A DNA stretch of 64,000 nucleotides from Demequina mangrovi (lineage in GTDB: Bacteria; Actinomycetota; Actinomycetes; Actinomycetales; Demequinaceae), in NCBI RefSeq assembly GCF_000759715.1, contig NZ_BBLU01000005.1, positions 147,947 through 211,946 on the forward strand, given 5' to 3'. Within the stretch, counting starts at the first letter, position 1. Each line of letters begins with the position of its first letter. Made by a program: the position numbers and the translations under genes. Of this stretch, positions 54,623-63,434 are shown one piece after another. Under the pieces are notes generated by a model, which was not told the DNA's origin, did not search any database, and worked only from the letters and a program-made list of their open reading frames with translations.

Positions 54623-55216
54623 ATGGACCTGTCCGCTGGAATCCACAAGCCGATGATCGGTCCTGCCGCCCATCACACGTCGACGGCCCGGGACCCGCGG
54701 CTGCCGGAGGTCTCGCCCGGCGGCGACGGCATCGGGGAGCCGGATGCCACCTCGCGTACCTGGGTCATCCCCGTGGCGATGGTGCTGGTGATCGCTCTCG
54801 CGATCGGCGGGTGGGCCCTCCTGGGATCGCGCGGGGACGATGCGGCGCGTGCCGCCGCGGCGGCCGACGGCATCGTGATCCTCCCCGCGCACAGCGACGA
54901 GGTCACGGTGACCGAGGCGGGGGACGGCTACCGGATCCTCCGCGAGACGGTCGCATCGGACGGCGCCACGGCGGCCGTCGCCTACTTCATCCTGCCGGCG
55001 GAGGCCGCGCCGAGCGGGGATGCGTGGACCGCCTTCGAGTGGCCGGGCGTCGAGGCCTATGTGCAGCGCGGCGCGGACGCGCAACTGTTCGTCGAGGCGG
55101 GGGCGCAGGACTGGTCCGTCCTGCGCGACCCCACGTTGGGCAACGCGAGCGCACGGGCCGTCGCAGGGGCCTGGGGCGACCTCGTGGACATCGTCGCCTT
55201 CGACGCCGGAGCGTAG
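54623..55216 (+). CDS. single-TM exported protein, unknown
   Basis: 197 residues. A cytoplasmic N-terminus of about 47 residues, TM helix near 48-68 (VIPVAMVLVIALAIGGWALL), and an outside domain of some 130 residues without Cys. No family recognised. GGGGG lies seven bases before the ATG at 54623. It stands alone between the Rossmann protein and a small helical protein. Confidence 0.65.
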   Translation: MDLSAGIHKPMIGPAAHHTSTARDPRLPEVSPGGDGIGEPDATSRTWVIPVAMVLVIALAIGGWALLGSRGDDAARAAAAADGIVILPAHSDEVTVTEAGDGYRILRETVASDGATAAVAYFILPAEAAPSGDAWTAFEWPGVEAYVQRGADAQLFVEAGAQDWSVLRDPTLGNASARAVAGAWGDLVDIVAFDAGA

Positions 55217-55349
55217 TCCGCGCGATCGCCGCTGGCAGCGGCCCCGTTCGGCGCACAGGCACCGCGCACGCTGGCCTTCGCATGCCCACGGTGGGAAGAT
55301 GAACAAGAGGTGAACGAGTCCGCAACGGAGCGGAGGAGCGGAGGGGATC

Positions 55350-55613
55350 ATGACGCTCGCCCCTGCCAACGGGTACGACCGCGAGGCGCACCCCGAGCAC
55401 GTCGAACGTGCGCTGGTCGATGCGATCGACCATCTCGCTGAGCACTTCCCTGAGTTCGAGCGCGACGAGGTGGCCCGCGTGGTCCGCCACTCGTACGCGT
55501 CGCTCAGCCGCCGCGCGCACGTGCACCAGCACCTCGTCACGCTCGCCGAGCATTCCGCCTGGCAGCACCTCCACGACCTGCGCGCCCTGGAGGCCCGCGC
55601 CGCCAAGGGATAG
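55350..55613 (+). CDS. small three-helix bundle protein
   Basis: 87 residues: HVERALVDAIDHLAEHFPEF, VARVVRHSYASLSRRAHVHQ and LVTLAEHSAWQHLHDLRALE make three amphipathic helices as in the N-terminal dimerisation domain found in actinobacterial low-molecular-weight phosphatase-like proteins. Here the domain stands alone. GGAGGGG is three bases before the ATG; 133 bases of mostly non-coding DNA precede it. Confidence 0.72.
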   Translation: MTLAPANGYDREAHPEHVERALVDAIDHLAEHFPEFERDEVARVVRHSYASLSRRAHVHQHLVTLAEHSAWQHLHDLRALEARAAKG

Positions 55614-55671
55614 TCGCCGACACCGCCCAGGGTCCCTGGTCGGTCGGGGGTGGCTGCCCTAGGGTCGAGGC

Positions 55672-56550
55672 ATGTCCATCGACTGGTCGATCCTGGTGCC
55701 GGGCCTGCTCATCGCGGTGGTCGCCGGCGCATCGGTCGGCGGCTACCTGGATCTGTCGCGTCGCGTCACCGACCACTGGATCCGCCGCCGCGCATGGGCG
55801 GAGGAGGCGCCGCTCGCCCTCGCGAGCGCGCACGACACCCTCATCCCGCCGCTGGCCAAGGACCCTTCCTCGCTGGTTCCCCCGGAGAGCCTCACCCGCG
55901 GGGTCCGCGAGCCCGCCGTCCGCCTCGCGCGGGGCACCGCCCGCCAGAAGGCCGCGGTGCCCGCGATCGACATGGTGCTCGAGATCGACCGCGCGCTCGA
56001 GGACCTCGCCGTCCGGGGCCGCGCGCTCGACGGCACGCTCGCCCGCGTGATGGGGGATGCGCCGCAGTCGCTCGAGCATCGTCTGGTGCTGCGCCTCGCG
56101 ACCCAGGCGGTGCAGAAGGACCCGGTGCCGGGCAACGTCATCCCGCGCATCGAGAACCCCGAGGCGCAGGCGGCCTTCGAGGGCGACCCGGCGCTGGTCG
56201 CCGACGTGATCCGCTACCGCCGGGCCCAGCAGCTCCTCCACGAGGCGCGCGACGCCTTCGTCGACCACTGGTGGACGGTCCGCGACCTCCGCCTCGCCGC
56301 GGAGACGCGCCTCGCGACCGCCCGTCACGAGCCGGGGGAGAGCGGCCGCCGCGCCGCCCGCGCGGTCGAGCGTGAGCTTGCCCAGGCGATCGAGCTCGAC
56401 TTCGCACGCAACTGGGCGCGCATCGACCATGGCGTCGCGCTGGCCGATGTGGCCGATGCGACCCCGGCCGCCCCGTCTGCCGCACCGGAGGGGCCGGGGG
56501 CTCCGACGTCCGAGGGGCCCGCCGCGCGGCCCGGGCGGATCCAGCTCTGA
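55672..56550 (+). CDS. membrane-anchored helical protein, unknown
   Basis: 292 residues. N-terminal TM helix (7-27) then a long helical cytoplasmic or outside region rich in Arg/Ala, ending in a Pro/Ala/Gly-rich tail. No family recognised. TAGGGT ends six bases before the ATG, so leaderless. Its stop overlaps the next ATG (TGATG), so the DUF2568-like protein is coupled to it. Confidence 0.68.
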   Translation: MSIDWSILVPGLLIAVVAGASVGGYLDLSRRVTDHWIRRRAWAEEAPLALASAHDTLIPPLAKDPSSLVPPESLTRGVREPAVRLARGTARQKAAVPAIDMVLEIDRALEDLAVRGRALDGTLARVMGDAPQSLEHRLVLRLATQAVQKDPVPGNVIPRIENPEAQAAFEGDPALVADVIRYRRAQQLLHEARDAFVDHWWTVRDLRLAAETRLATARHEPGESGRRAARAVERELAQAIELDFARNWARIDHGVALADVADATPAAPSAAPEGPGAPTSEGPAARPGRIQL

Positions 56551-56897
56551 TGCGCTGGCTCGGCGCGGGACTCGTGTTCCTCTCCGAGCTCACGCTTCTG
56601 ACCGCGCTCGCCTGGTGGCCGGTCGCCGCCATCGGCGGAGCGCTCGGCTGGGTGCTCGCGGTCGTCGCCCCGGTCGCGGTGGCGGCGTTCTGGGGCGTGT
56701 TCCTCTCGCCCCGCGCCCGCCGCCCCATCGGCAGCGTGCCCACCCTGGTCGCACGCATGATGCTCCTCACCGCAGGATCCCTGCTGTACGCCTCCCTCGG
56801 CGCGGGGATCATGCTGTGGATCCACACGGCGGCGTGGGCGATCGGCACGCCGGTCTCGGTCGCGTGGCCGGTCGACGGGCGTCCCGCGGCGAAGTGA
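56550..56897 (+). CDS. DUF2568-like four-TM protein
   Basis: 115 residues with four hydrophobic segments: ELTLLTALAWWPVAAIGG, VVAPVAVAAFWGVFLSP, MMLLTAGSLLYASLG and AGIMLWIHTAAW. The FWGVFLSPRARRP motif is typical of the YrdB/DUF2568 family; function unknown. The ATG overlaps the preceding stop by one base. Confidence 0.82.
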   Translation: MRWLGAGLVFLSELTLLTALAWWPVAAIGGALGWVLAVVAPVAVAAFWGVFLSPRARRPIGSVPTLVARMMLLTAGSLLYASLGAGIMLWIHTAAWAIGTPVSVAWPVDGRPAAK

Positions 56898-56914
56898 TAC
56901 CGCGGTGATACCAT
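56894..56914 (+). promoter_or_regulatory. toxin-antitoxin promoter with tandem operator half-sites
   Basis: GTGATACC at 56894 and 56905 (11 bases apart, one helical turn) before the antitoxin gene. The second copy overlaps the -10 TACCAT (56909-56914), which ends six bases before the ATG. Typical placement for ribbon-helix-helix autorepression. Confidence 0.7.
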
Positions 56915-56920
56915 CGCCTC

Positions 56921-57127
56921 ATGGCGATGACACTGCGCACCACCCCCGAGATCGACTCCGTGATCGAGCGGCTCGCGCAGCGCTGGGGTGTCTCGAAGAC
57001 CGAGGCGATCCTGCGCGCCGTTCAGGAGGCAGACCGCTCGCGCAGTCTCGAGGACGACGCGATGGAGGCCTACGCGCGCGTCTCATCCGAGTATCGGGAT
57101 GCGATCGACAGGCTCGGTTCGGTGTAG
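56921..57127 (+). CDS. ribbon-helix-helix antitoxin
   Basis: 68-residue CopG-like protein: MAMTLRTTPEIDSVIERLAQ is the beta strand and first helix, RWGVSKTEAILRAVQEAD the second. The acidic C-terminus would cover the toxin. The Doc-type toxin starts four bases after its stop. It probably represses its own promoter through the two GTGATACC sites. Leaderless start. Confidence 0.82.
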   Translation: MAMTLRTTPEIDSVIERLAQRWGVSKTEAILRAVQEADRSRSLEDDAMEAYARVSSEYRDAIDRLGSV

Positions 57128-57130
57128 CCG

Positions 57131-57502
57131 GTGACGCGCGACGTCACGTTCGAGATCGCCGTACGCATCATCGACGCCGAGCGGATCGGGCCCATCCGCG
57201 ACGCGGGGCTGCTGCAGTCGGCGCTCGCACGTCCTGCCACCACCATCTTCGGGCGGGATGCGTACCCGAGCCTGCCGGAGAAGGCCGCAGCGCTGATGCA
57301 CTCCGTGTGCGGAAACCACGCGCTGGCCGACGGGAACAAGCGTCTGGCGGCGATCCTCATGCTGGTCTTCGTCGATCTCAACGGCCATCGCGTCATGCTC
57401 GACAACGACGGTCTCTTCACGCTGACGATGGCCGTCGCCGACGGCACCCTCGACGACGTCCCCTCGATCGCCGCGCGGCTTCCGCTCGCTCCGCGGGACT
57501 AG
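57131..57502 (+). CDS. Fic/Doc-family toxin
   Basis: 123 residues with the Doc active-site motif HALADGNKRLA (near 68-78): the HxFx[D/N]xNKR pattern with Ala at the third position instead of Phe. Doc toxins phosphorylate EF-Tu; other Fic proteins transfer AMP. GTG start right after the antitoxin, as expected for translational coupling. The Phe-to-Ala change in the motif may affect activity. Type II toxin-antitoxin pair. Confidence 0.86.
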   Translation: MTRDVTFEIAVRIIDAERIGPIRDAGLLQSALARPATTIFGRDAYPSLPEKAAALMHSVCGNHALADGNKRLAAILMLVFVDLNGHRVMLDNDGLFTLTMAVADGTLDDVPSIAARLPLAPRD

Positions 57503-57511
57503 TCTCGGAAC

Positions 57512-58627
57512 ATGGAAACGCAGGCCCCTCCCGCATCGTTCACCGTGATCCCGAACCGCCACCCGGCGTCCGAGGAGGAGCGGTGGCTCGCGATGGAGAA
57601 CCCGGTCTTCGGGAAGGTCTTCACCGACCACATGGCGCGCGCGACATGGCGTGACGGGGAGGGCTGGGTCGACCGCCGCATCGTCGCCCTCGCCCCGCTG
57701 CCTCTGCACCCCGGCGCCGCGGTGCTGCACTACGCGCAGCAGGGATTCGAGGGGCTCAAGGCGTACCGGCACGAGGACGGCTCCATCTGGCTCTTCCGGC
57801 CGGAGGCCAACGCCGCGCGTCTCGCGGCCACGTGCCGCCGCATGGCGCTGCCGGAGGTGAGCGAGGAGGACTTCCTCGGCGCGCTCGAGGGCATCGTCTC
57901 CGCGGACCGCAACTGGGTCCCGGGCACGCCCGGCGCGAGCCTGTACCTCCGGCCCTTCATCATCGCGACGGAGCCGAGCCTGCTGGTACAGCCCGCGAAC
58001 GAGGCCGACTTCCTCGTCACCGCCTCGCCCGTGGGGGCGTACCTCTCGACCGCCGGCGACGGCGTGTCCATCTGGGTGTCGCGAGGCTTCCACCGCGCCA
58101 ACCCCGGCGGCACCGGCGAGGCGAAGACTGCGGGCAACTACGCCGCGAGCATGCTGCCGCAGCGCGAGGCCAAGGAGCACGGCTGCCAGCAGGTGCTCTT
58201 CCTCGACGCGCGCGAGGACACGTACGTCGAGGAGCTCGGCGGCATGAACCTCATCGCCGTCCGCGCGGACGGGAGCGTCGTCACTCCCCGCCTCGGCGGC
58301 ACCATCCTCCCCGGCATCACCCGCGACTCGATCCTCATGCTCCTGCGCGACGAGGGCCGCACCGTCGAGGAGCGCGACATCGCCCTCGCCGAGATCCTCG
58401 AGGGCCTCGAGTCGGGGGAGATCGTCGAGCTGTTCGCGTGCGGCACCGCCGCGGTGGTGACCCCGATCGCGCGCCTGGTCTCCGACGACTTCGACGTCGC
58501 GGTGCCGCCGCGCGAGGGCGAGTCGGTGGCCGATGCCGTCCTCACCCGGCTCACGGACCTCCAGTACGGCCGCGCCGAGGACCCGCACGGCTGGATGCGC
58601 AAGGTGGTCGACGCCCCGGAGGGCTGA
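57512..58627 (+). CDS. branched-chain aminotransferase paralog
   Basis: 371-residue class IV PLP aminotransferase, paralog of IlvE at 34437. YAQQGFEGLKAYRHEDGSIW, the lysine region GGTGEAKTAGNYAASM, EELGGMNLI and FACGTAAVVTPIA are conserved; the Cys-Gly-Gly after the Lys is Thr-Ala-Gly here. TAGTCT ends six bases upstream of the ATG. It may serve catabolism or another 2-oxo acid; IlvE at 34437 lies with the biosynthetic genes. Confidence 0.9.
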   Translation: METQAPPASFTVIPNRHPASEEERWLAMENPVFGKVFTDHMARATWRDGEGWVDRRIVALAPLPLHPGAAVLHYAQQGFEGLKAYRHEDGSIWLFRPEANAARLAATCRRMALPEVSEEDFLGALEGIVSADRNWVPGTPGASLYLRPFIIATEPSLLVQPANEADFLVTASPVGAYLSTAGDGVSIWVSRGFHRANPGGTGEAKTAGNYAASMLPQREAKEHGCQQVLFLDAREDTYVEELGGMNLIAVRADGSVVTPRLGGTILPGITRDSILMLLRDEGRTVEERDIALAEILEGLESGEIVELFACGTAAVVTPIARLVSDDFDVAVPPREGESVADAVLTRLTDLQYGRAEDPHGWMRKVVDAPEG

Positions 58628-58696
58628 GCCGCCCGGCGGACGATGCGCCTGGGGAGAACGCCCGGCGGCGTCGGATCGCGCGCCTACAGTGTTCGC

Positions 58697-59236
58697 ATGT
58701 CCGGACCGGTCCCCGCGTACACGCTGACGCGCAAGCGCATGAAGAACCTGCGCATGGTGATCTCGCCGGGCACGGGCGAGGTCCGCGTGAGCGCGCCGAT
58801 GCGGACGCCGCAGCGCGAGATCGACGCGTGGGTCCGCTCGAAGTCGGCGTGGATCGCGGCGAAGCAGGTCGAGGCCGCCGCGCAGCCGGCGGCGCTCGCG
58901 CCCGGACCCGAGGCCGATGCGCTCCGTCGCGAGCTGCGCCCTCTGCTCGCCGCGCTGATCGACGAGTGGGTGCCGCGCATGGGCGTGCCGCACCCCACGT
59001 GGCGGATGCGGGTGATGCGGACGCGCTGGGGGAGCTGCAACAAGGTCAAGCGCTCGCTCACCTTCAACGTGGAGCTCGCGCGCAAGGACATCCACCTGGT
59101 CGAGTACGTCGTGGTGCACGAGCTCGCGCACCTGATCGAGCCCAACCACGGACCGGGCTTCTACGCCGTCATGGACCGTCACCTTCCCGGCTGGCGCGAG
59201 CACCGCGCCGAGCTCAACGGCCGCGCGATCGACTGA
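58697..59236 (+). CDS. YgjP-like/SprT-type metalloprotease-fold protein
   Basis: 179 residues. Zinc motif HELAHLIEPNHGPGFY (HExxH plus downstream His) near residues 140-155 and RMRVMRTRWGSCNKVKRSLTFN are typical of the YgjP-like DUF45 (M48-related) family. ATG at 58697 is used, with TACAGT six bases upstream (leaderless); the frame from 58643 lacks support. Function unknown. Confidence 0.85.
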   Translation: MSGPVPAYTLTRKRMKNLRMVISPGTGEVRVSAPMRTPQREIDAWVRSKSAWIAAKQVEAAAQPAALAPGPEADALRRELRPLLAALIDEWVPRMGVPHPTWRMRVMRTRWGSCNKVKRSLTFNVELARKDIHLVEYVVVHELAHLIEPNHGPGFYAVMDRHLPGWREHRAELNGRAID

Positions 59237-59257
59237 CCGTCGCGGTGTGCTCCGGCG

Positions 59258-60811
59258 CTACTCGGGTGCCAGCGACGAGTCGCCCGCGTAGTCGAGCGGT
59301 GTCTCGAGCACGAGCACGCGCGACCGGTCCGTGAGGAACGGCACCATCGTCTGGAGCGTGGTCGTTCCTCCGCCGCGGATCGCGCGGACCACGGCGTCGA
59401 CATCGATGGGCTCGTCGCTGGTGAGCAGCCCGGGGAACAGCGGGTCGTGGCCGTCGATGCTCTCGCCCGCGCGCACGACGCGGTTCATCCGCGTCGTGTC
59501 GAGCAGCACGGCGCGCGTCCCGTCCGCCTGCCACGCGCTGGTGCGGGAGACGACCGTGCGCCCGAGCAGCGCGAGGCTCTCGCCGTCGTCCCGGCTGCTC
59601 TCCGGTCGCGGCTCGACCACCACCTGCCAGTCCGCGGCCTGGACCGTCATTCCGGAGGCGTTGAGCACCTCCCAGTCCGCGCTCGGCGCGACACCGCGTT
59701 GCGTCAGGGTGAGGGAGCCCGCATCGCGCAGCACGACCCGCGGGATCCAGCCGGGTTCGCAGCTCGCCTCGACCCAGGTGTAGGGCCGGGAGGCGTCCGA
59801 GGAGGCGCGGGCCCGGAGGTGCTCGGGCACCTCGCACAGCAGCACGGCCTGCGCGCCGGTGCGCACCTCGCCGGGGCTGCGCGACGTGAAGCCCGCGACC
59901 AGCGCATCGGCCGTCGCGCCGGGACCCGCATCGGCGAGCGTGGTCTCGGTCTCGAGGAACAGCTCACGCGTCGTCGAGAGGCCGAAGGGTTGGCTGCGGA
60001 TCTGGATGCCCAGGGTCGGCTCGGCGCCGGCGGCGATGTCCCAGACGGGATCGCGTCGGGCACCGGCGGAGGGCATGGTCGCCTCGAAGACGGTGGTGCC
60101 GCGCACGAGTCCTCCGGGAGCGACCTCGACCGGGCGTGCGCCTCCCGAGAGCGCGGCGAAGCGCTGCGTGTTCGAGGCCCACAGCGACGTGCCGGCGTAC
60201 TGGTGGTCTCCGAACCGATGGTCCGTCGCGACCTGGTCGGGATCGGTGGTGAGGGAGATGAGCACTCCGGCGGTGTCGAGCTCGAGGGGAGCCGCACCGG
60301 TGTTGCGCACGGCCCATGCGACCGTGACGATCGCGTGGCCGCCCCCGACGGAGACACGGACGTCGGTGGCGTCCGTCGCGACCTCGATCAGCGGCCCGTC
60401 CGCCGCCCATCCCGCCGAGCAGGCCTTCTCGATCACGCCGACGTCCTCCGCCGACGACCACGGGTTGCGGCCCTCGCGGACGGAGCACAGCACCGCCGCC
60501 TGCGCGGCGCGCGCCGGATCCACGCCGCGGGCGCGCTCGACGACGGTGCCGATGAGATCCTCGGCGTACAGCGTCGGCGCGGGTGGCGCGGCGACGGGGG
60601 AGGGCGGTTCGGCGCCGAGGTCCATCGTGCGCAGGGCGAGCGCCGCCGCGACCACCAGCGCGAGGCCTCCCGCGCCCCAGATCAGCAGGCGCATCCGCCG
60701 TCCGCGCAGCGCTCGCCGGCGCGCACGTTCGGTGACGGCATCGACGTCGTCCGAGGCGGGTCTGTGGTCCGCCTCCGCCTCGAGCGCCTGGGCGAGGGGG
60801 CCGGGAGTCAT
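59258..60811 (-). CDS. single-pass membrane protein paired with sigma factor (cassette 2)
   Basis: 517 residues. Short cytoplasmic N-terminus (about 40, with AVTERARRRALRGRRMR), TM at about 41-60, and a large outside domain made of two copies of one module: each begins with a segment like EDLIGTVVERARGVD or ATADALVAGFTSRSP, then a Cys-containing VLCSVREG/VLLCEVPE, then beta-rich repeats. No recognised family. Its ATG overlaps the sigma stop by four bases. By position it should act as a membrane anti-sigma or signal sensor; paralog of the protein at 61408. Confidence 0.7.
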   Translation of the reverse strand: MTPGPLAQALEAEADHRPASDDVDAVTERARRRALRGRRMRLLIWGAGGLALVVAAALALRTMDLGAEPPSPVAAPPAPTLYAEDLIGTVVERARGVDPARAAQAAVLCSVREGRNPWSSAEDVGVIEKACSAGWAADGPLIEVATDATDVRVSVGGGHAIVTVAWAVRNTGAAPLELDTAGVLISLTTDPDQVATDHRFGDHQYAGTSLWASNTQRFAALSGGARPVEVAPGGLVRGTTVFEATMPSAGARRDPVWDIAAGAEPTLGIQIRSQPFGLSTTRELFLETETTLADAGPGATADALVAGFTSRSPGEVRTGAQAVLLCEVPEHLRARASSDASRPYTWVEASCEPGWIPRVVLRDAGSLTLTQRGVAPSADWEVLNASGMTVQAADWQVVVEPRPESSRDDGESLALLGRTVVSRTSAWQADGTRAVLLDTTRMNRVVRAGESIDGHDPLFPGLLTSDEPIDVDAVVRAIRGGGTTTLQTMVPFLTDRSRVLVLETPLDYAGDSSLAPE

Positions 60812-61320
60812 GCCGCGCCGATCACGACGACGTCCTGCGCGAGCGTTCCTCCCTCGAGCGCATCGCGTACCGACAGGCGCAGCTCCGGGTGCGTGTCCGA
60901 GAGGGACTCGACCGCGCGGGTGAGCGCATCCTCCACTGCATGCGTCGCCAGCCCGGTCTCATGCGCGATCGCCGGGACCGCGAGCCCGTCGACGTACCGC
61001 ATCGCCAGTAGCGCGCGCTCGCGGACCGGAAGCGTGCGCAGATCGGCCGGCAAGTCGTCGTCCTCGTCTGCCGCCTCAGAGGTGGGTGCCGACGGGGTCG
61101 GGTGGGCGCGGACAGCGGCCCGTCGCATCGCATGCTGGAGCAGCGTCCAGGCCTCGTCGACCGTCCGCGGGTAGGCCCGACGGCCGAAGACCGCCGCCAG
61201 CGCATCCTCCACGACCGCCGCGGCGATCGCATCGTCCCCGGTCAGGGTGTGCGCGTAGGCGAACAGCTCGGCGGCGCGCGCATGCGTCGTCGCCTCGAGC
61301 ACCCGTTCCCAGTGGCTCAC
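60808..61320 (-). CDS. ECF-type sigma factor (cassette 2)
   Basis: 170 residues. Region 2: HARAAELFAYAHTLTGDDAIAAAVVEDALAAVF; region 4: LPVRERALLAMRYVDGLAVPA and HETGLATHAVEDALTRAVES. The region-2 -10 contact residues are weakly conserved, so this may be a divergent sigma-like regulator. GTG at 61320 has AGGGAG seven bases upstream. Coupled to the membrane gene by a four-base overlap. Confidence 0.8.
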   Translation of the reverse strand: MSHWERVLEATTHARAAELFAYAHTLTGDDAIAAAVVEDALAAVFGRRAYPRTVDEAWTLLQHAMRRAAVRAHPTPSAPTSEAADEDDDLPADLRTLPVRERALLAMRYVDGLAVPAIAHETGLATHAVEDALTRAVESLSDTHPELRLSVRDALEGGTLAQDVVVIGAA

Positions 61321-61407
61321 TCCGCGGCTCCCTTGACGACTCCTCGATCCTCCCACCGCGAGGTGCGGCGCGCATCGTGAGACGTCGTCAGGCAGATCGC
61401 GCCGTCG

Positions 61408-62877
61408 TCATCCCGAAGTGGCGGCGTCTCCGTTCCACGGCATCTCGAGGAAGAGCTCGCTCGCGCCGACGGTGTCGTCGATGGCGGCGACCCTGATCTG
61501 CAGGGTGAGCCGGACGGTCGCGAGGTCGCCGAGCTCCGCCGCGGAGACCTCCGCCTCACCGGAGATCAGCTGACCAGGCAGCACGGTCTCGATCGCGCTC
61601 GCGCGCCTCACCACCGCATGGCGCTCGGTGTCGGAGGTCCAGAGGCTGGTGGCGAAGATCGCGCCATCGCCGGTGAAGGTGATGCTGCCGTTGTTCAGCG
61701 GTTCGCGTTCGATCGGCTGCTCGAACGCGAGGGTGACCGCGCCGGTGTCGACCGCGACCGGCAGCGCGCCGGAGCTCCTCGCGGACCACCGCACCCTCAC
61801 CGTGTCGTGAACCTCGTCGAGGTCGAACGTGGCCTCGGTCACGGTCATGAGCGGGGCCTCGTCCGTGAGCCACACGGCATCGCAGACCGGGTTGAACGCA
61901 TCCTGGCCGTCGAGATCGCCGTCGGTGCGCGGATTGGGCCGCGACGCGAGCGCGCAGTCGAGGCCCGCCTGCGCGGACCCGCGGTCGTAGTCCTCCCGAT
62001 GGCGGGCGACCGCGTCCTCCCGCAGGCCCTCGGCAGTCAGCACCGCGTTCGAGGCGGCCGCACCGTCGCCGGACGCGGTCACGGGAGTCGAGCCGACGTT
62101 CGCGAGCAGCCACAGCTCCCGGGCGTCGGCAGCGTCCGAGAACGGGACGCGCACCAGCGTGCTCAGGTCGATCGCCGTACCGGGCGTCACCGCCGAGCTG
62201 GAACCGAGCGCCACCTCGGTGAAGCCCTGCTCCGTGGCGCCTGCCGCGAGGACCGTGGCGTGGCCGTCATCGACGAAGCCGAGTCCTTCCAGGGCCGCCG
62301 CAGCGGTCTCGGTGATGTCCCACGTCGGCTCGATCAGCGGCAGGGTCGCCCACGCGACGACCATGAGACCCGCCTCGGAGACGTTGGTGAAGCCCCATTC
62401 GACCTCCGCCGCGCCCGTCGCGCCGGAGACCCGCACCGCGGTGGCGGCGGGGTCGATCTCGAGCATCCACGTCTGGCCGATCCAGACCTGCGCGCACGCG
62501 CGCGGCGCGGCGGGCTCGCAGAGCCAGGCGATCTGCGCCGCGGCGTGCGGCGAGGTGGTCGACTCACGCAGCAGGTCCTCGGCCGTCAGCGCCTCACCGG
62601 AGATGTCGGTGGCGACTGTCGACTGCGTCGCGGACGTGGTCGGCTCGGGCGAGGCCGTGGCCGGCGCCACCGTGGGCCGACCGCCGGTCGCGATAGCGAC
62701 GGTCGTCACCGCGCCCACCGCGATCGCCGCGAGTCCCGCGGTGCCGAGGGCACGGGTGGCCCGCGCGCGACGCACACGCGCCCGCGCCGGCGCCACCAGC
62801 TCCTCGGCGCGCTCCGAGTACATCGCGCGACCCTCGGCGGCACGCCTCTGCATCGCTTCCTCGAGCTCGTTGCTCAT
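61408..62877 (-). CDS. single-pass membrane protein paired with sigma factor (cassette 1)
   Basis: 489 residues. Cytoplasmic N-terminus (MSNELEEAMQRRAAEGRAMY), TM at about 43-65, Ser/Thr/Pro-rich stalk, then two modules like those of the cassette-2 protein (LTAEDLLRESTTSP..IAWLCEP and VLTAEGLREDAVAR..LDCALAS). Four-base overlap with the upstream sigma stop. Likely its anti-sigma or sensor partner; the extracellular modules are unlike the usual zinc anti-sigma domain. Confidence 0.7.
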   Translation of the reverse strand: MSNELEEAMQRRAAEGRAMYSERAEELVAPARARVRRARATRALGTAGLAAIAVGAVTTVAIATGGRPTVAPATASPEPTTSATQSTVATDISGEALTAEDLLRESTTSPHAAAQIAWLCEPAAPRACAQVWIGQTWMLEIDPAATAVRVSGATGAAEVEWGFTNVSEAGLMVVAWATLPLIEPTWDITETAAAALEGLGFVDDGHATVLAAGATEQGFTEVALGSSSAVTPGTAIDLSTLVRVPFSDAADARELWLLANVGSTPVTASGDGAAASNAVLTAEGLREDAVARHREDYDRGSAQAGLDCALASRPNPRTDGDLDGQDAFNPVCDAVWLTDEAPLMTVTEATFDLDEVHDTVRVRWSARSSGALPVAVDTGAVTLAFEQPIEREPLNNGSITFTGDGAIFATSLWTSDTERHAVVRRASAIETVLPGQLISGEAEVSAAELGDLATVRLTLQIRVAAIDDTVGASELFLEMPWNGDAATSG

Positions 62878-63434
62878 CGTGCGCCTCCCCTCGTCGTGAT
62901 GACCACCGTGTGGTCGCTGCCGCCGTCGACGGCGTCGTCGGGATCCAGACCGAAGTCTCCGTGGGTCCTTCGCAGGGTCGTCAGCCCGTCGTACAGGTAC
63001 CGACGTACCGCGCCGGGGGCGATGCCCAGCTCGGCACCGATCGCCGTGGCGTTGAGGCCGTCGAGGTAGCGCATGACCAGGCACGTGCGCTCGCGAGGGG
63101 GTAGAGAGGTGACGGCATCCATGAGCGCGTCGAGGGTGGCCGCGGAGTCGGCGGGATCGGGGCTGACGCGTACTGCGTCCCGATCGTCTCGTTGCGGCCG
63201 CACCTGAGCGCGCCGGTGGGCGTCGATCACCGCGGTCTGCATCGCGCGCTTCACATACGCGTGTGCAGCGTCCACGCCTTGCGGCGCGCCTCGCCTGCGG
63301 AAGGCTCGCACCAGCGCCTCCTGCACGAGGTCCTGTGCGCCGTCCACGTCACCGGTCAGCACGTAGGCGTACGCGTACAAGGCGCCGCCCCGTTCCCGCA
63401 CCACGGCCTCGAGCGTGTCCCCCCAGCTGTTCAC
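62874..63434 (-). CDS. ECF-type sigma factor, SigE-like (cassette 1)
   Basis: 186 residues. Region 2 has the classic pattern ALYAYAYVLTGDVDGAQDLV and VQEALVRAFRRR; region 4 LPPRERTCLVMRYLDGLNATAIGAELGIAPGAVRRYL. GTG at 63434 is supported by AAAGGAG four bases upstream; the frame from 63539 is not. First gene of a four-gene set that ends at 59258. Its C-terminal tail (GGSDHTVVITTRGG) is shared in style with cassette 2 (DVVVIGAA). Confidence 0.87.
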   Translation of the reverse strand: MNSWGDTLEAVVRERGGALYAYAYVLTGDVDGAQDLVQEALVRAFRRRGAPQGVDAAHAYVKRAMQTAVIDAHRRAQVRPQRDDRDAVRVSPDPADSAATLDALMDAVTSLPPRERTCLVMRYLDGLNATAIGAELGIAPGAVRRYLYDGLTTLRRTHGDFGLDPDDAVDGGSDHTVVITTRGGAR

